Below, one piece after another: positions 16,056 through 23,821 of a DNA stretch of 64,000 nucleotides. Position numbers and translations under genes: made by a program. The stretch is from Paenibacillus sp. USDA918EY (GTDB taxonomy: Bacteria; Bacillota; Bacilli; Paenibacillales; Paenibacillaceae), in NCBI RefSeq assembly GCF_009870825.1, contig NZ_WTWY01000009.1, positions 124,001-188,000 on the forward strand. The letters are read 5' to 3'. Below the pieces are notes generated by a model. That model saw nothing but the letters and a program-made list of their open reading frames with translations. It searched no databases and was not told the origin of the DNA. Every line of letters starts with the position of its first letter. Position 1 is the stretch's first letter.

Positions 16056-17580
16056 CGACGAACGAAATATACGAATCGGGCTGAAAGCCATGATCGAAAG
16101 GGAATATCCCTCCCTATTCAGCATCGGATTGGCTGCGGGGGGAGCGGAGGCGTTGGAGCTGCACCGGTCCGAGAAAGCGGACATCGTCGTGACCGACATC
16201 CGCATGCCGGGCATGGACGGCCTGGAGCTCATCCGGGAGCTGAACAAGCTTCCCTCTCCCCCGGCGGTGATCATCTTAAGCGGCTACGACGATTTTCAAT
16301 ATGCCAAAGAAGCGATCACGCATAAGGTCCGGGAATATTTGCTCAAGCCGATCGTGCGCGAGGAGCTGCACCAGGCGTTGAACCGGATGCTGACGGATCT
16401 GGGGAAGGAACAGGAGGTTGCGCGCGAGCTCTCGGAGCTTGGCAAATACCGCGAAGAGCAGGCGGCGGACCAGCTCAATTACATTTTGCTGCATCCGGAC
16501 CTGCCGGAGCATGAAATCGAGCGCCGCTTCGCCAAAGCCGGCCTCTCTCCCTCCTCTTCGCCTTTCGTCGTCGCCGTCGTACGCGAAGAGGATCCGCGAA
16601 ACGGCGCTTTGGCGAAGCTGGCCGAGCCGTATTGGAAGGAACGCCGGTCGATTTGCTTCGAGGACAAGGACCGGAACGTGGTCGTCATTGCGGAAGACGA
16701 GGCGGCCGTGGCCGATTTTGCCCGGCATGCGATGGACAGAGGGCTTCACGTACATATCGGCGTCAGCCTGAAAGCGGCGGGCGCCGGACAGTTCAAACGC
16801 GGCTATGTCCAGGCCAAGCAGGCGCTGAAGTACCGGATGCTGCAGGCGCAGCCGGGCGGCGGGATCTTTTATTATTCGGACGTTCGGCATCTCCCGATGC
16901 CGCAAACGTACCCGGAAGACGCGTTCCGCAGGCTCGCCAACCTGCTCGGAACCGGAAGGAAACAGGTCATCAAGGAGCAATGGCACGAGATCATGGATCT
17001 CCGCGAAATCAGGCGCCTCGACATCTCCTACCTGGAACGTCTCAGCCGGATGTTGAACGAGCAGGTCATCGACCGGGTGTTTGCCGATTACGGGGAAGCG
17101 TCGGTCGAAATTTTGAAAATCTATAAAAAAATCGGTTACCTTTATGACAGCCAGGCGGTTTTCAGCTACATCCACGACGCGGAAGCGCTGCTGCTGCGGT
17201 TGGACGATTACGTGAAGGACGTCAAGGAGGCCCATGTCGGGCATGCCGAAATGAAGGCGGCCGTCGACTACATCTGCGAAAATTATGCCAAACCGCTCAA
17301 CATGGCGACCGTCTCGAACCATGTTTCGTTGAACTACTCTTACTTTAGCGAAACGTTCAAGCAGTTTACCGGGATGAGCTTCGTAAATTACGTCAAAAAG
17401 GTCCGCATCGAAAAAGCGAAAGAGCTGCTGGAGCATACCCGCGGCAAAGTGTACGAAATCGCGGAGCAGGTCGGCTTCGAAAGCGTCAAGCAATTTAACC
17501 GGGTTTTTCGCGAGCAGGAAGGCATCTCCCCGATGGAATATCGCGAAAAGGCTTGGGTTCAGGCCGGGGTTCCGGAGTGA
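16033..17580 (+). CDS. YesN-type response regulator with AraC DNA-binding domain
   Basis: A 515-residue regulator. The receiver domain occupies residues 1-120 (LLIVDDERNIRIGLK, phospho-acceptor D55 in TDIRMPGMDG, K in YLLKPI). A long middle region carries a YesN-type linker. The C-terminal AraC domain has two helix-turn-helix motifs (LNMATVSNHVSLNYSYFSET and VYEIAEQVGFESVKQFNRVF). It starts within the kinase gene with GGAGG upstream, so the pair is translationally coupled. It likely activates the importer operon at 10401 when the kinase senses a sugar. Confidence 0.93.
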   Translation: MYRLLIVDDERNIRIGLKAMIEREYPSLFSIGLAAGGAEALELHRSEKADIVVTDIRMPGMDGLELIRELNKLPSPPAVIILSGYDDFQYAKEAITHKVREYLLKPIVREELHQALNRMLTDLGKEQEVARELSELGKYREEQAADQLNYILLHPDLPEHEIERRFAKAGLSPSSSPFVVAVVREEDPRNGALAKLAEPYWKERRSICFEDKDRNVVVIAEDEAAVADFARHAMDRGLHVHIGVSLKAAGAGQFKRGYVQAKQALKYRMLQAQPGGGIFYYSDVRHLPMPQTYPEDAFRRLANLLGTGRKQVIKEQWHEIMDLREIRRLDISYLERLSRMLNEQVIDRVFADYGEASVEILKIYKKIGYLYDSQAVFSYIHDAEALLLRLDDYVKDVKEAHVGHAEMKAAVDYICENYAKPLNMATVSNHVSLNYSYFSETFKQFTGMSFVNYVKKVRIEKAKELLEHTRGKVYEIAEQVGFESVKQFNRVFREQEGISPMEYREKAWVQAGVPE

Positions 17581-17617
17581 CCGCCGTTCCAAACCGGCTG
17601 CCCAGGGCAAATGAACC

Positions 17618-17653
17618 AAAAAAGTCCGCGGCAATGATGCCGCGGACTTTTTT
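17618..17653. terminator. Bidirectional terminator between the regulator and pgmB
   Basis: GTCCGCGGCA pairs perfectly with TGCCGCGGAC around four bases, flanked by six A on the left and six T on the right, serving the two convergent operons. Confidence 0.95.
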
Positions 17654-17662
17654 GCCCGTTCC

Positions 17663-18334
17663 CTACGATTCCATTCCCGCCGAAACCAGAAGACGCTGAA
17701 GCGTAAGTTCCTTCGTCGAGGAACATATCAAATCGGCCCCGGAGGGTCCGAGGATGCCGGCATCGCCGATGCCGACGGCATACATGCCGGCCGCTTTGAT
17801 CGCCTCGATGCCCGCCTGCGAATCCTCGATACCGACGCAGCCCGCGGGATCGGCCCCGGCCAGCTTGGCGGCCTGAAGGAAAATATCCGGCGCCGGTTTG
17901 CCCGGAATACCGCCGGGGTCCACGATGGCATGAAAATATTCGTTCAGGCGGAGCGCTTCCAAAATAAGCGGCGCGTTTTTGCTGGCGGAGGCGATCACCG
18001 CAGGGATGCGGCGTTCCCGGAGTTCGTGCAGCAGCTCTTGAATGCCCGGATACGTATCCTCGGGGGTCAAGCCCGCAAGCAGCGATACGTATTCGTCGTT
18101 TTTTTCCCGGGCAAGACGTTCCTTTTCTTCCTGCGAATAGGTTTGCTCCCGTCCCCCATGAACCAGTATTCTTTCAAGCGATTGCATGCGTTCGATGCCC
18201 TTGAGGGACTCGTTAAAATCGCTGTCGATCGTAATGCCGATCCGCTTGGCCATGTTTCTCCAGGCGATGAAATGGTATTTGGCGGTATCGGTCACGACGC
18301 CGTCCAGATCAAATAATACGGCTTGCAGTTTCAT
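17663..18334 (-). CDS. pgmB: Beta-phosphoglucomutase
   Basis: A 223-residue HAD-superfamily mutase that converts beta-glucose 1-phosphate to glucose 6-phosphate. The catalytic aspartates lie in VLFDLDGVVTDTAKYHFIAW (D9 and D11). The cap domain follows with GIERMQSLERIL, and motifs II and III appear in AVIASASKNAPLILE and GIEDSQAGIEAIKAAG. It is the last gene of an operon whose first enzyme is a GH65 phosphorylase, the source of beta-glucose 1-phosphate. That placement supports the assignment over other HAD phosphatases. Confidence 0.93.
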   Translation of the reverse strand: MKLQAVLFDLDGVVTDTAKYHFIAWRNMAKRIGITIDSDFNESLKGIERMQSLERILVHGGREQTYSQEEKERLAREKNDEYVSLLAGLTPEDTYPGIQELLHELRERRIPAVIASASKNAPLILEALRLNEYFHAIVDPGGIPGKPAPDIFLQAAKLAGADPAGCVGIEDSQAGIEAIKAAGMYAVGIGDAGILGPSGADLICSSTKELTLQRLLVSAGMES

Positions 18335-18374
18335 CGTATGCCTCCCGACTGCCTAACCTGATGCTTTATAGGCT

Positions 18375-20573
18375 TTATAACGTCATCGTTATTTGCGTTT
18401 CTTCGGATATATGGGTGAGCCCGTTCCATTCGAGCACGACTTTGTAACCGGACGGATTGGCGATTTCGGCATGAAGCGCCCCCTCTTCGGCAAGCAGCCG
18501 GACGTCCACGGCCGTGTCGCCGATTCTCAGCCGTTCCAGCGTGACCGCTTTGCCTTCCCAGGCGGACGGAATCAGCGGTGCAATATGGATCGTCCGCAAG
18601 TGGGCCAGCGGTTTGATTCCGACGAAATGCCGGATGATCGGCACCGCCATCGCATACAGCGTCCAGGCCTGCACGGCGCAGCCGTAATCCGGGGACATTT
18701 CGCTCATCGAGCCGGGCAGCGCCATCGAAAAGGTCCGCATCATCCGCTGCAGCAAATCAAGCGCCGCGTCCGCATTGCCGTACACCGCCTCCGCCGTCGC
18801 ATGCACGCCCGTGGAAATGGTCATCGTTTCGCCTTGGTATAGGCCCGACAAATAAGTTCCGTACTCACCGACAAACTCGCCGGAGCGCATCCGTTCGAGC
18901 GCGCGAATCCCCTTCTCCCTGTCGGCGATCCCCGTTTCCATCGGGGTGACGATCACCCAGTTTTTGTTCAAAAGCCAGCCCCGGTCCCCTTCCTCGTCGC
19001 CGCATGCGGCAAGGAGTCCGTCCAAATATTCCCGGTAACCGGATATCCCGTGTTTCGCGGCGTTTTGGACCAAATGATCCACCTTCGGGACGATATCTTT
19101 TTTTGGCGCAACCGCATCCGTAAAAAGCCCCTCCCGCTCGGACCAATATTTGTCGTTGATCGCTTTTTTCATCCGGTCGGCCAGCTCCCCGTAGCGATCC
19201 GCCTTGGCGTCATCCCCCATCACCCTGCTCATTTGGGACAATGCCCGGGCGGCCTCCGCCGTATATACGGCCGAGTCGATCAATTCCATGTTCAGGCCGG
19301 AAATTTCGATGATGCCGTAACCCGACGGAAATAAATCCCGGTCCGGATCCATTTCCCGAAGCAGCCAATCCAAACCTTGGACGCAGGTCCCGTAGTTTTC
19401 CCGCAAAAATTCGAGGTCCCCGTTCCAGCAAAACATATCCCAAATCATCGCGATAAAATGGGCGGTTTCCTGCGTATTGCCCGGATTGGCCACGGCGCCC
19501 ATCGTCGTGATTTCGTGCACGATCCGGCCGTTGCCGTTGGCGTCCTGGGAAAACCGGCGCAAAAGTTCGACCGTATCTTTGGCCAGCTCGAACTCCCCGG
19601 TCGCCATCAAACCTTGAATCGAATACGAATTGTCGCAGCCGAACCACCACGGGTAATGCGGCGAACCGGCGGTTAAGCCCCGGCCGATAAAATCCACGCG
19701 CTGCACAAGCCACCTTGTGTTCCATTTGACCCAGGCAAAAATATCGTTCAGCCGCTCTTCGCCCTCCACCCCGAAATGCGACGCGGCTTCGATCCGCTCA
19801 TAGGTTTTCTTTTTCGCGCCAAGCAGCCCGTCAAAGTCCTGCAGGCTGCGGTAAGTCGTCTCGCATTCTTCTTTGGAGGCATAAGAGCCTGCAATATATG
19901 CATGAAAGACGTACGTCTCTCCGGGAGCAAGGATGTTTTCGGCCAAGATCGAAAGCCCGGTGCCTCTCCCAGCCGTCCATTCCGGCCCGATCAGGCCGGC
20001 GCCCGTGCGAAGCTGCTGTCCGGTGATCCCCGGCATATCGGCCCCGAATTTGACGTACCAGTCGTTCCCGCTGTCCTTCGCGATGCCGGCCCAATCGGAC
20101 ACTTCCTCGAACCGGTCCTCTTCGCCGTCCCGGATGCCGATGTCCTCCGAAAACCATACGGGCCGCAAATCGGTCCGGCAAAGCAGTTCAAGCTCCAGCT
20201 CCACCGGCTCAGCCGAATAATTTTGGAGCTCGTAACGCACGACCATCCCTTTTTCCAGCTCCGGGGCGAATTGGGTCCGCTTCATGGAAACGGGGATATG
20301 GCCCAGGCCGTGGTCGTAACGGAATTCCCCGCCCCATGCGTAATTGATAAATTCGTCGGCTTTGGCCCATACCGAGATATCGCGCTTCCGGTCCTTCAGA
20401 CGAAGCCAAAAGCCGTCAAGCAGCTTGATGGGATGCAGCCAAACGCCGCCCATTTCGCCCGCAACATGGTGCCCGAAGTCCGGAAACCATCCATCCTGGG
20501 TTCCAATAGCCTTTACGTATTCTCCTGCCGTCAAATAGATCGGAAACGGATGTCTGCTGCTCGCTTTTTTCAT
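18375..20573 (-). CDS. Alpha/alpha-barrel glycoside hydrolase (amylo-alpha-1,6-glucosidase/GH63-like)
   Basis: A 732-residue cytosolic protein without a signal peptide. The N-terminal third is beta-rich (GGVWLHPIKLLDGFWLRLKD, ELELELLCRTDLRPVWFSED). From about residue 265 onward it looks like an (alpha/alpha)6 glycosidase toroid: YPWWFGCDNSYSIQGLMATG, GRIVHEITTMGAVANPGNTQ, ETAHFIAMIWDMFCWNGD, YTAEAARALSQMSRV and SEMSPDYGCAVQAWTLYAM. This architecture is shared by GH63, GH15 and debranching-type enzymes, so the exact activity is open. It follows the permeases in the phosphorylase operon and probably trims a longer or branched substrate before phosphorolysis. GAGGAG precedes the ATG. Confidence 0.75.
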   Translation of the reverse strand: MKKASSRHPFPIYLTAGEYVKAIGTQDGWFPDFGHHVAGEMGGVWLHPIKLLDGFWLRLKDRKRDISVWAKADEFINYAWGGEFRYDHGLGHIPVSMKRTQFAPELEKGMVVRYELQNYSAEPVELELELLCRTDLRPVWFSEDIGIRDGEEDRFEEVSDWAGIAKDSGNDWYVKFGADMPGITGQQLRTGAGLIGPEWTAGRGTGLSILAENILAPGETYVFHAYIAGSYASKEECETTYRSLQDFDGLLGAKKKTYERIEAASHFGVEGEERLNDIFAWVKWNTRWLVQRVDFIGRGLTAGSPHYPWWFGCDNSYSIQGLMATGEFELAKDTVELLRRFSQDANGNGRIVHEITTMGAVANPGNTQETAHFIAMIWDMFCWNGDLEFLRENYGTCVQGLDWLLREMDPDRDLFPSGYGIIEISGLNMELIDSAVYTAEAARALSQMSRVMGDDAKADRYGELADRMKKAINDKYWSEREGLFTDAVAPKKDIVPKVDHLVQNAAKHGISGYREYLDGLLAACGDEEGDRGWLLNKNWVIVTPMETGIADREKGIRALERMRSGEFVGEYGTYLSGLYQGETMTISTGVHATAEAVYGNADAALDLLQRMMRTFSMALPGSMSEMSPDYGCAVQAWTLYAMAVPIIRHFVGIKPLAHLRTIHIAPLIPSAWEGKAVTLERLRIGDTAVDVRLLAEEGALHAEIANPSGYKVVLEWNGLTHISEETQITMTL

Positions 20574-20618
20574 TGGATTCTCCTCTTCTTTCCGTAATCT
20601 CGGTTGTTTCCCCGCAGT

Positions 20619-21458
20619 TTACCCCTTCGTCGCCGACGACAGGGATATTCCCTCGATAAAGTATTTCTGCAGGAAGAAAAATACGATGATGGCCGGAAGC
20701 ATGATCAGGATCGTCGCCGCCATCAGCATGTTCCATTCCACGTTGTACAGCCCTTTGAACATGGACAGGCCAAGCGCGAGGGTATATTTCGTATTCGTGT
20801 TCAGATAAATGAGCGGTCCCTGGAAATCGTTCCATACGCCCATAAACGTAAAGATCGATACCGCAATAAGCGGCGGCTTGCTGAGCGGCAGCATAATCCG
20901 GGTAAAAATGCTCCAGCGGGACGCGCCGTCCATAAACGCCGCCTCGTCCAAATCCCTCGGAATGCCGCGCATAAACTGCCGGATCAGGAAGATGTTAAAG
21001 GCCCCGCCCCCGAAAAACGAAGGGATGATAAGCGGCAGAAACGTATCGACCCAGCCGGCTTCCTTGAACATGATAAACATCGGAATCATCGTGACCTGGC
21101 CGGGCAGCATCATCGTCGCCAGCAGCACCAGAAACAAAAAACGCTTGCCTTTGAAGCGGAAGCGGGCAAAACCGTACGCGCATAACGCGGAAGAGAACAC
21201 CGTCCCGATCATGACCGGGATCAAGATGATCAGCGTATTTTTCAGAAAGAGAAAAAAGGGAACGGCCGTCACCGCGTTTTTGTAGTTATCCCAATGCCAT
21301 GCCTTCGGGATAAAAGAATCCTGGAATACCTCGGCCGGCGACTTCAGCGACGTGGATACCGTCCACAGGAGCGGAACCAGCACGACCGCCGCTCCTCCAA
21401 TGAGCAGGAGAAACGCGATCAGCTTTCCGAAACTCCATTTTTTTTGTTTGATCGTCAT
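20619..21458 (-). CDS. Carbohydrate ABC transporter permease, MalG type
   Basis: A 279-residue permease. Helices are evident in LIAFLLLIGGAAVVLVPLLW and FLFLKNTLIILIPVMIGTVF, with the EAA loop IPRDLDEAAFMDGASRWSIF and the typical C-terminal FFLQKYFIEGISLSSATKG. It partners the MalF-type permease encoded just upstream, with a 17-nt gap and a GGAGGAGG site. No ATPase gene is present in the operon. Confidence 0.9.
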   Translation of the reverse strand: MTIKQKKWSFGKLIAFLLLIGGAAVVLVPLLWTVSTSLKSPAEVFQDSFIPKAWHWDNYKNAVTAVPFFLFLKNTLIILIPVMIGTVFSSALCAYGFARFRFKGKRFLFLVLLATMMLPGQVTMIPMFIMFKEAGWVDTFLPLIIPSFFGGGAFNIFLIRQFMRGIPRDLDEAAFMDGASRWSIFTRIMLPLSKPPLIAVSIFTFMGVWNDFQGPLIYLNTNTKYTLALGLSMFKGLYNVEWNMLMAATILIMLPAIIVFFFLQKYFIEGISLSSATKG

Positions 21459-21475
21459 TTTGTTTTCCTCCTCCC

Positions 21476-22372
21476 TTAATCCCGTTCGTCATCGCCGTTA
21501 TAGTAGACCCACATGGAAGAGCTGCGGATGACAATGAGGGTGAAAAGCAGGATGATGGCGAACAAAATCCAGGACAATGCCGAAGCATATCCCATTTCGA
21601 AGCTGACGAAAGCTTTGTTGTACAAATAAAGGTTGTAGAACAGGGTCGAATTGAGCGGACCTCCGTTTGTCATAACGAAAGCCTGCGTAAAGTATTGAAA
21701 CCCGCCGATGATCCCCATGATCAGGTTAAAAAAGATCGTCGGCGAAATCATTGGCACCGTTACGCTCGCAAACCGCCGGAAAGGGCCCGCCCCGTCCAGC
21801 TGAGCGGCTTCATACAGCTCTTCCGGAACGCCCTGGAGACCGGACAAATAAATGATGATGGTGTTGCCCACGCCCCAGATCCCCATCACGATCAGCGCCC
21901 CCAGCGCATAACTCGGATCCTGAAGCCAGGCCGGTCCCTCGATGCCGAACCAAGCCAGGGCCCGGTTCAAAATTCCGTATTCCGGATTGAAAATCATGAT
22001 CCACATCATGGACACCGCCACCGCAGGGATCACGGAAGGCATAAAATAAATCATGCGGAACAGCTTCATGCCCCGCGTGCGCATGTTGAGCAGCAGCGCG
22101 ATCAATAGGGAAACGATCTGGTACAGCGGCACGGAAACAAGCGCGAATATAAACGTGACTTTCAGCGATTGATAAAACAGTTCATCATGGAAAATGGCTT
22201 TAAAATTATCCAATCCTACAAACTCGATCGAACGAATGCCCGTAATGATGTCCCATTTGCTGAAGGACAATATCAACGAAAACACCATCGGCCCAAGCGT
22301 AAAAAGGAGTAAGCCCAAAAACCAAGGAAGAATGAATAAGTAGCCGGCTTTTTCCGAACGTGGATTTCGCAT
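21476..22372 (-). CDS. Carbohydrate ABC transporter permease, MalF type
   Basis: A 298-residue permease with about six helices (AGYLFILPWFLGLLLFTLGP, FIFALVSVPLYQIVSLLIAL) and the EAA loop VPEELYEAAQLDGAGPFRRF. ATG 22372 (MRNPRSEK) follows AAGGAGGTCTCC, so the longer frame from 22411 is rejected. The 110-nt gap to the binding-protein gene contains a small GC-rich hairpin that may lower permease expression relative to the binding protein. Confidence 0.9.
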   Translation of the reverse strand: MRNPRSEKAGYLFILPWFLGLLLFTLGPMVFSLILSFSKWDIITGIRSIEFVGLDNFKAIFHDELFYQSLKVTFIFALVSVPLYQIVSLLIALLLNMRTRGMKLFRMIYFMPSVIPAVAVSMMWIMIFNPEYGILNRALAWFGIEGPAWLQDPSYALGALIVMGIWGVGNTIIIYLSGLQGVPEELYEAAQLDGAGPFRRFASVTVPMISPTIFFNLIMGIIGGFQYFTQAFVMTNGGPLNSTLFYNLYLYNKAFVSFEMGYASALSWILFAIILLFTLIVIRSSSMWVYYNGDDERD

Positions 22373-22482
22373 GGAGACCTCCTTGACGATGCGGATGCCG
22401 GCCGGATTCAACCCGGCCGCCTCATCCGAAAGTAGCTGAAAGGGTGAAGCGGCTTGCGAACCGCCCCACCCCGCTCCCGTTA

Positions 22483-23793
22483 TTACTTGATCTTGCTGTC
22501 AACCGTCTTGGCCGCTTCATCCAAAGCTTCCTTCACCGTGGATTTGTCCAGCAATATTTTTTCCATCGCCTTGTTGAACTCCTCCGTAAAAATCGGAGCG
22601 TTGGCGGAACGCATGGAGATCGGCTTTTTCGCAAAGTTCATCATTTCGATCACCGGTTTGTCGACAACCTCCGTGCTCTTCACCTGGTCGAGCTCGGCAA
22701 CCGTTGCCGGCAGCACCTGCCCTTTTTCGGAGCGGGCTTTTTGCGCCTCGGTGCCCGACAGCCATTTCATCAGTTCAAAGGCTTCTTTTTTATGTTTGCC
22801 GTTTGCGTTCATGGCCCAGCCCGCGGCGGCGATGATGCTTGCGCGCTCGCCGTTGGCGCCGGAAGGAATCAGGGCCGATCCGTACTTCACGTCCGATTTG
22901 TCCAGGTCGCTTTTTACCCAGCGTCCGGTAATCATCATGGCCAGCTTATCGGTCATAAACATGGAGGAGTCGCCGCCGAGCGTTTCGGTGTCCTGCGGCG
23001 TAGGAGATACGCGGTCCTCTCCTTTGGTCAGCGCCACGTATTTTTCCATGGCCGCGATCGTCTTGTCGCTGTTCATGAAACCTTCGGCTTTCGTTCCGTC
23101 CTCGTTGCCGATGTCGGCGCCGTTCAGCCAGAGATAGATGTAAATCGGATATTCCCATTTCGTCGCGTTAAAGCCGAATTCCGTCACTTTGCCTTTATCG
23201 TCCTTTTTGGTCAGCTTTTTGGCGGCGTCGATCATGTCGTCCCATGTCCATTTATCGCTCGGATAAGGGATTTTCGCTTCGTCAAACATCCGTTTGTTGT
23301 ACCACAGGGCAAGCGGGTTGAAATCCTTCGGCAGATAGTACAGCTTGCCGTCGATTTTGCCCATATTGATCAGGTCCGGCTGGAATATGTCCGTTTTGAA
23401 CGCGCCGTCGTTTTTGACGTAATCGTCCAGCGGCTCGACGACGCCTTTGTCGACGTATTTGAAATAATCGCCTTCGCCGATCAGGAATACGTCAGGCGCC
23501 TGGCCGGCCGCAAGCGACGTCGTCAGCTTGGTGGCATAACCGTCGCCCGGAACCGGCTCGAAGGTAACCTTGATGTTCGGGTGGGTTTCGTTGAATTGGT
23601 CGGCCAGCTTTTTCTCTACGGAATCCGCCGACAATTCCCCCCATGTCGTGAATTTCAGCTCGACGGTCTTTTCCGAAGAGCCGCCGCTTTCCCCGCCGCC
23701 GGATGCGGCGTCCTTGGAAGAACCCGAAGAACATGCGCTCAGCACCATGCTGAACATCAACAAAAACGCGAGACCTGCAGACCATTTTTTCAT
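22483..23793 (-). CDS. Sugar-binding lipoprotein of the phosphorylase operon
   Basis: A 436-residue family 1 solute-binding protein. The lipobox is LSACSSGS (cysteine at residue 21), followed by a glycine/serine linker. Body motifs are LADQFNETHPNIKVTFEPVP, TSLAAGQAPDVFLIGEGDYF, LPKDFNPLALWYNKRMFDEA and WTWDDMIDAAKKLTKKDDKG. It is the receptor for the importer. Its place between a GH65 enzyme and the permeases suggests an alpha-linked glucose di- or oligosaccharide ligand. GGGAGGT precedes the ATG. Confidence 0.92.
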   Translation of the reverse strand: MKKWSAGLAFLLMFSMVLSACSSGSSKDAASGGGESGGSSEKTVELKFTTWGELSADSVEKKLADQFNETHPNIKVTFEPVPGDGYATKLTTSLAAGQAPDVFLIGEGDYFKYVDKGVVEPLDDYVKNDGAFKTDIFQPDLINMGKIDGKLYYLPKDFNPLALWYNKRMFDEAKIPYPSDKWTWDDMIDAAKKLTKKDDKGKVTEFGFNATKWEYPIYIYLWLNGADIGNEDGTKAEGFMNSDKTIAAMEKYVALTKGEDRVSPTPQDTETLGGDSSMFMTDKLAMMITGRWVKSDLDKSDVKYGSALIPSGANGERASIIAAAGWAMNANGKHKKEAFELMKWLSGTEAQKARSEKGQVLPATVAELDQVKSTEVVDKPVIEMMNFAKKPISMRSANAPIFTEEFNKAMEKILLDKSTVKEALDEAAKTVDSKIK

Positions 23794-23821
23794 AACCGTT
23801 GACCTCCCTGAATGAAAATAA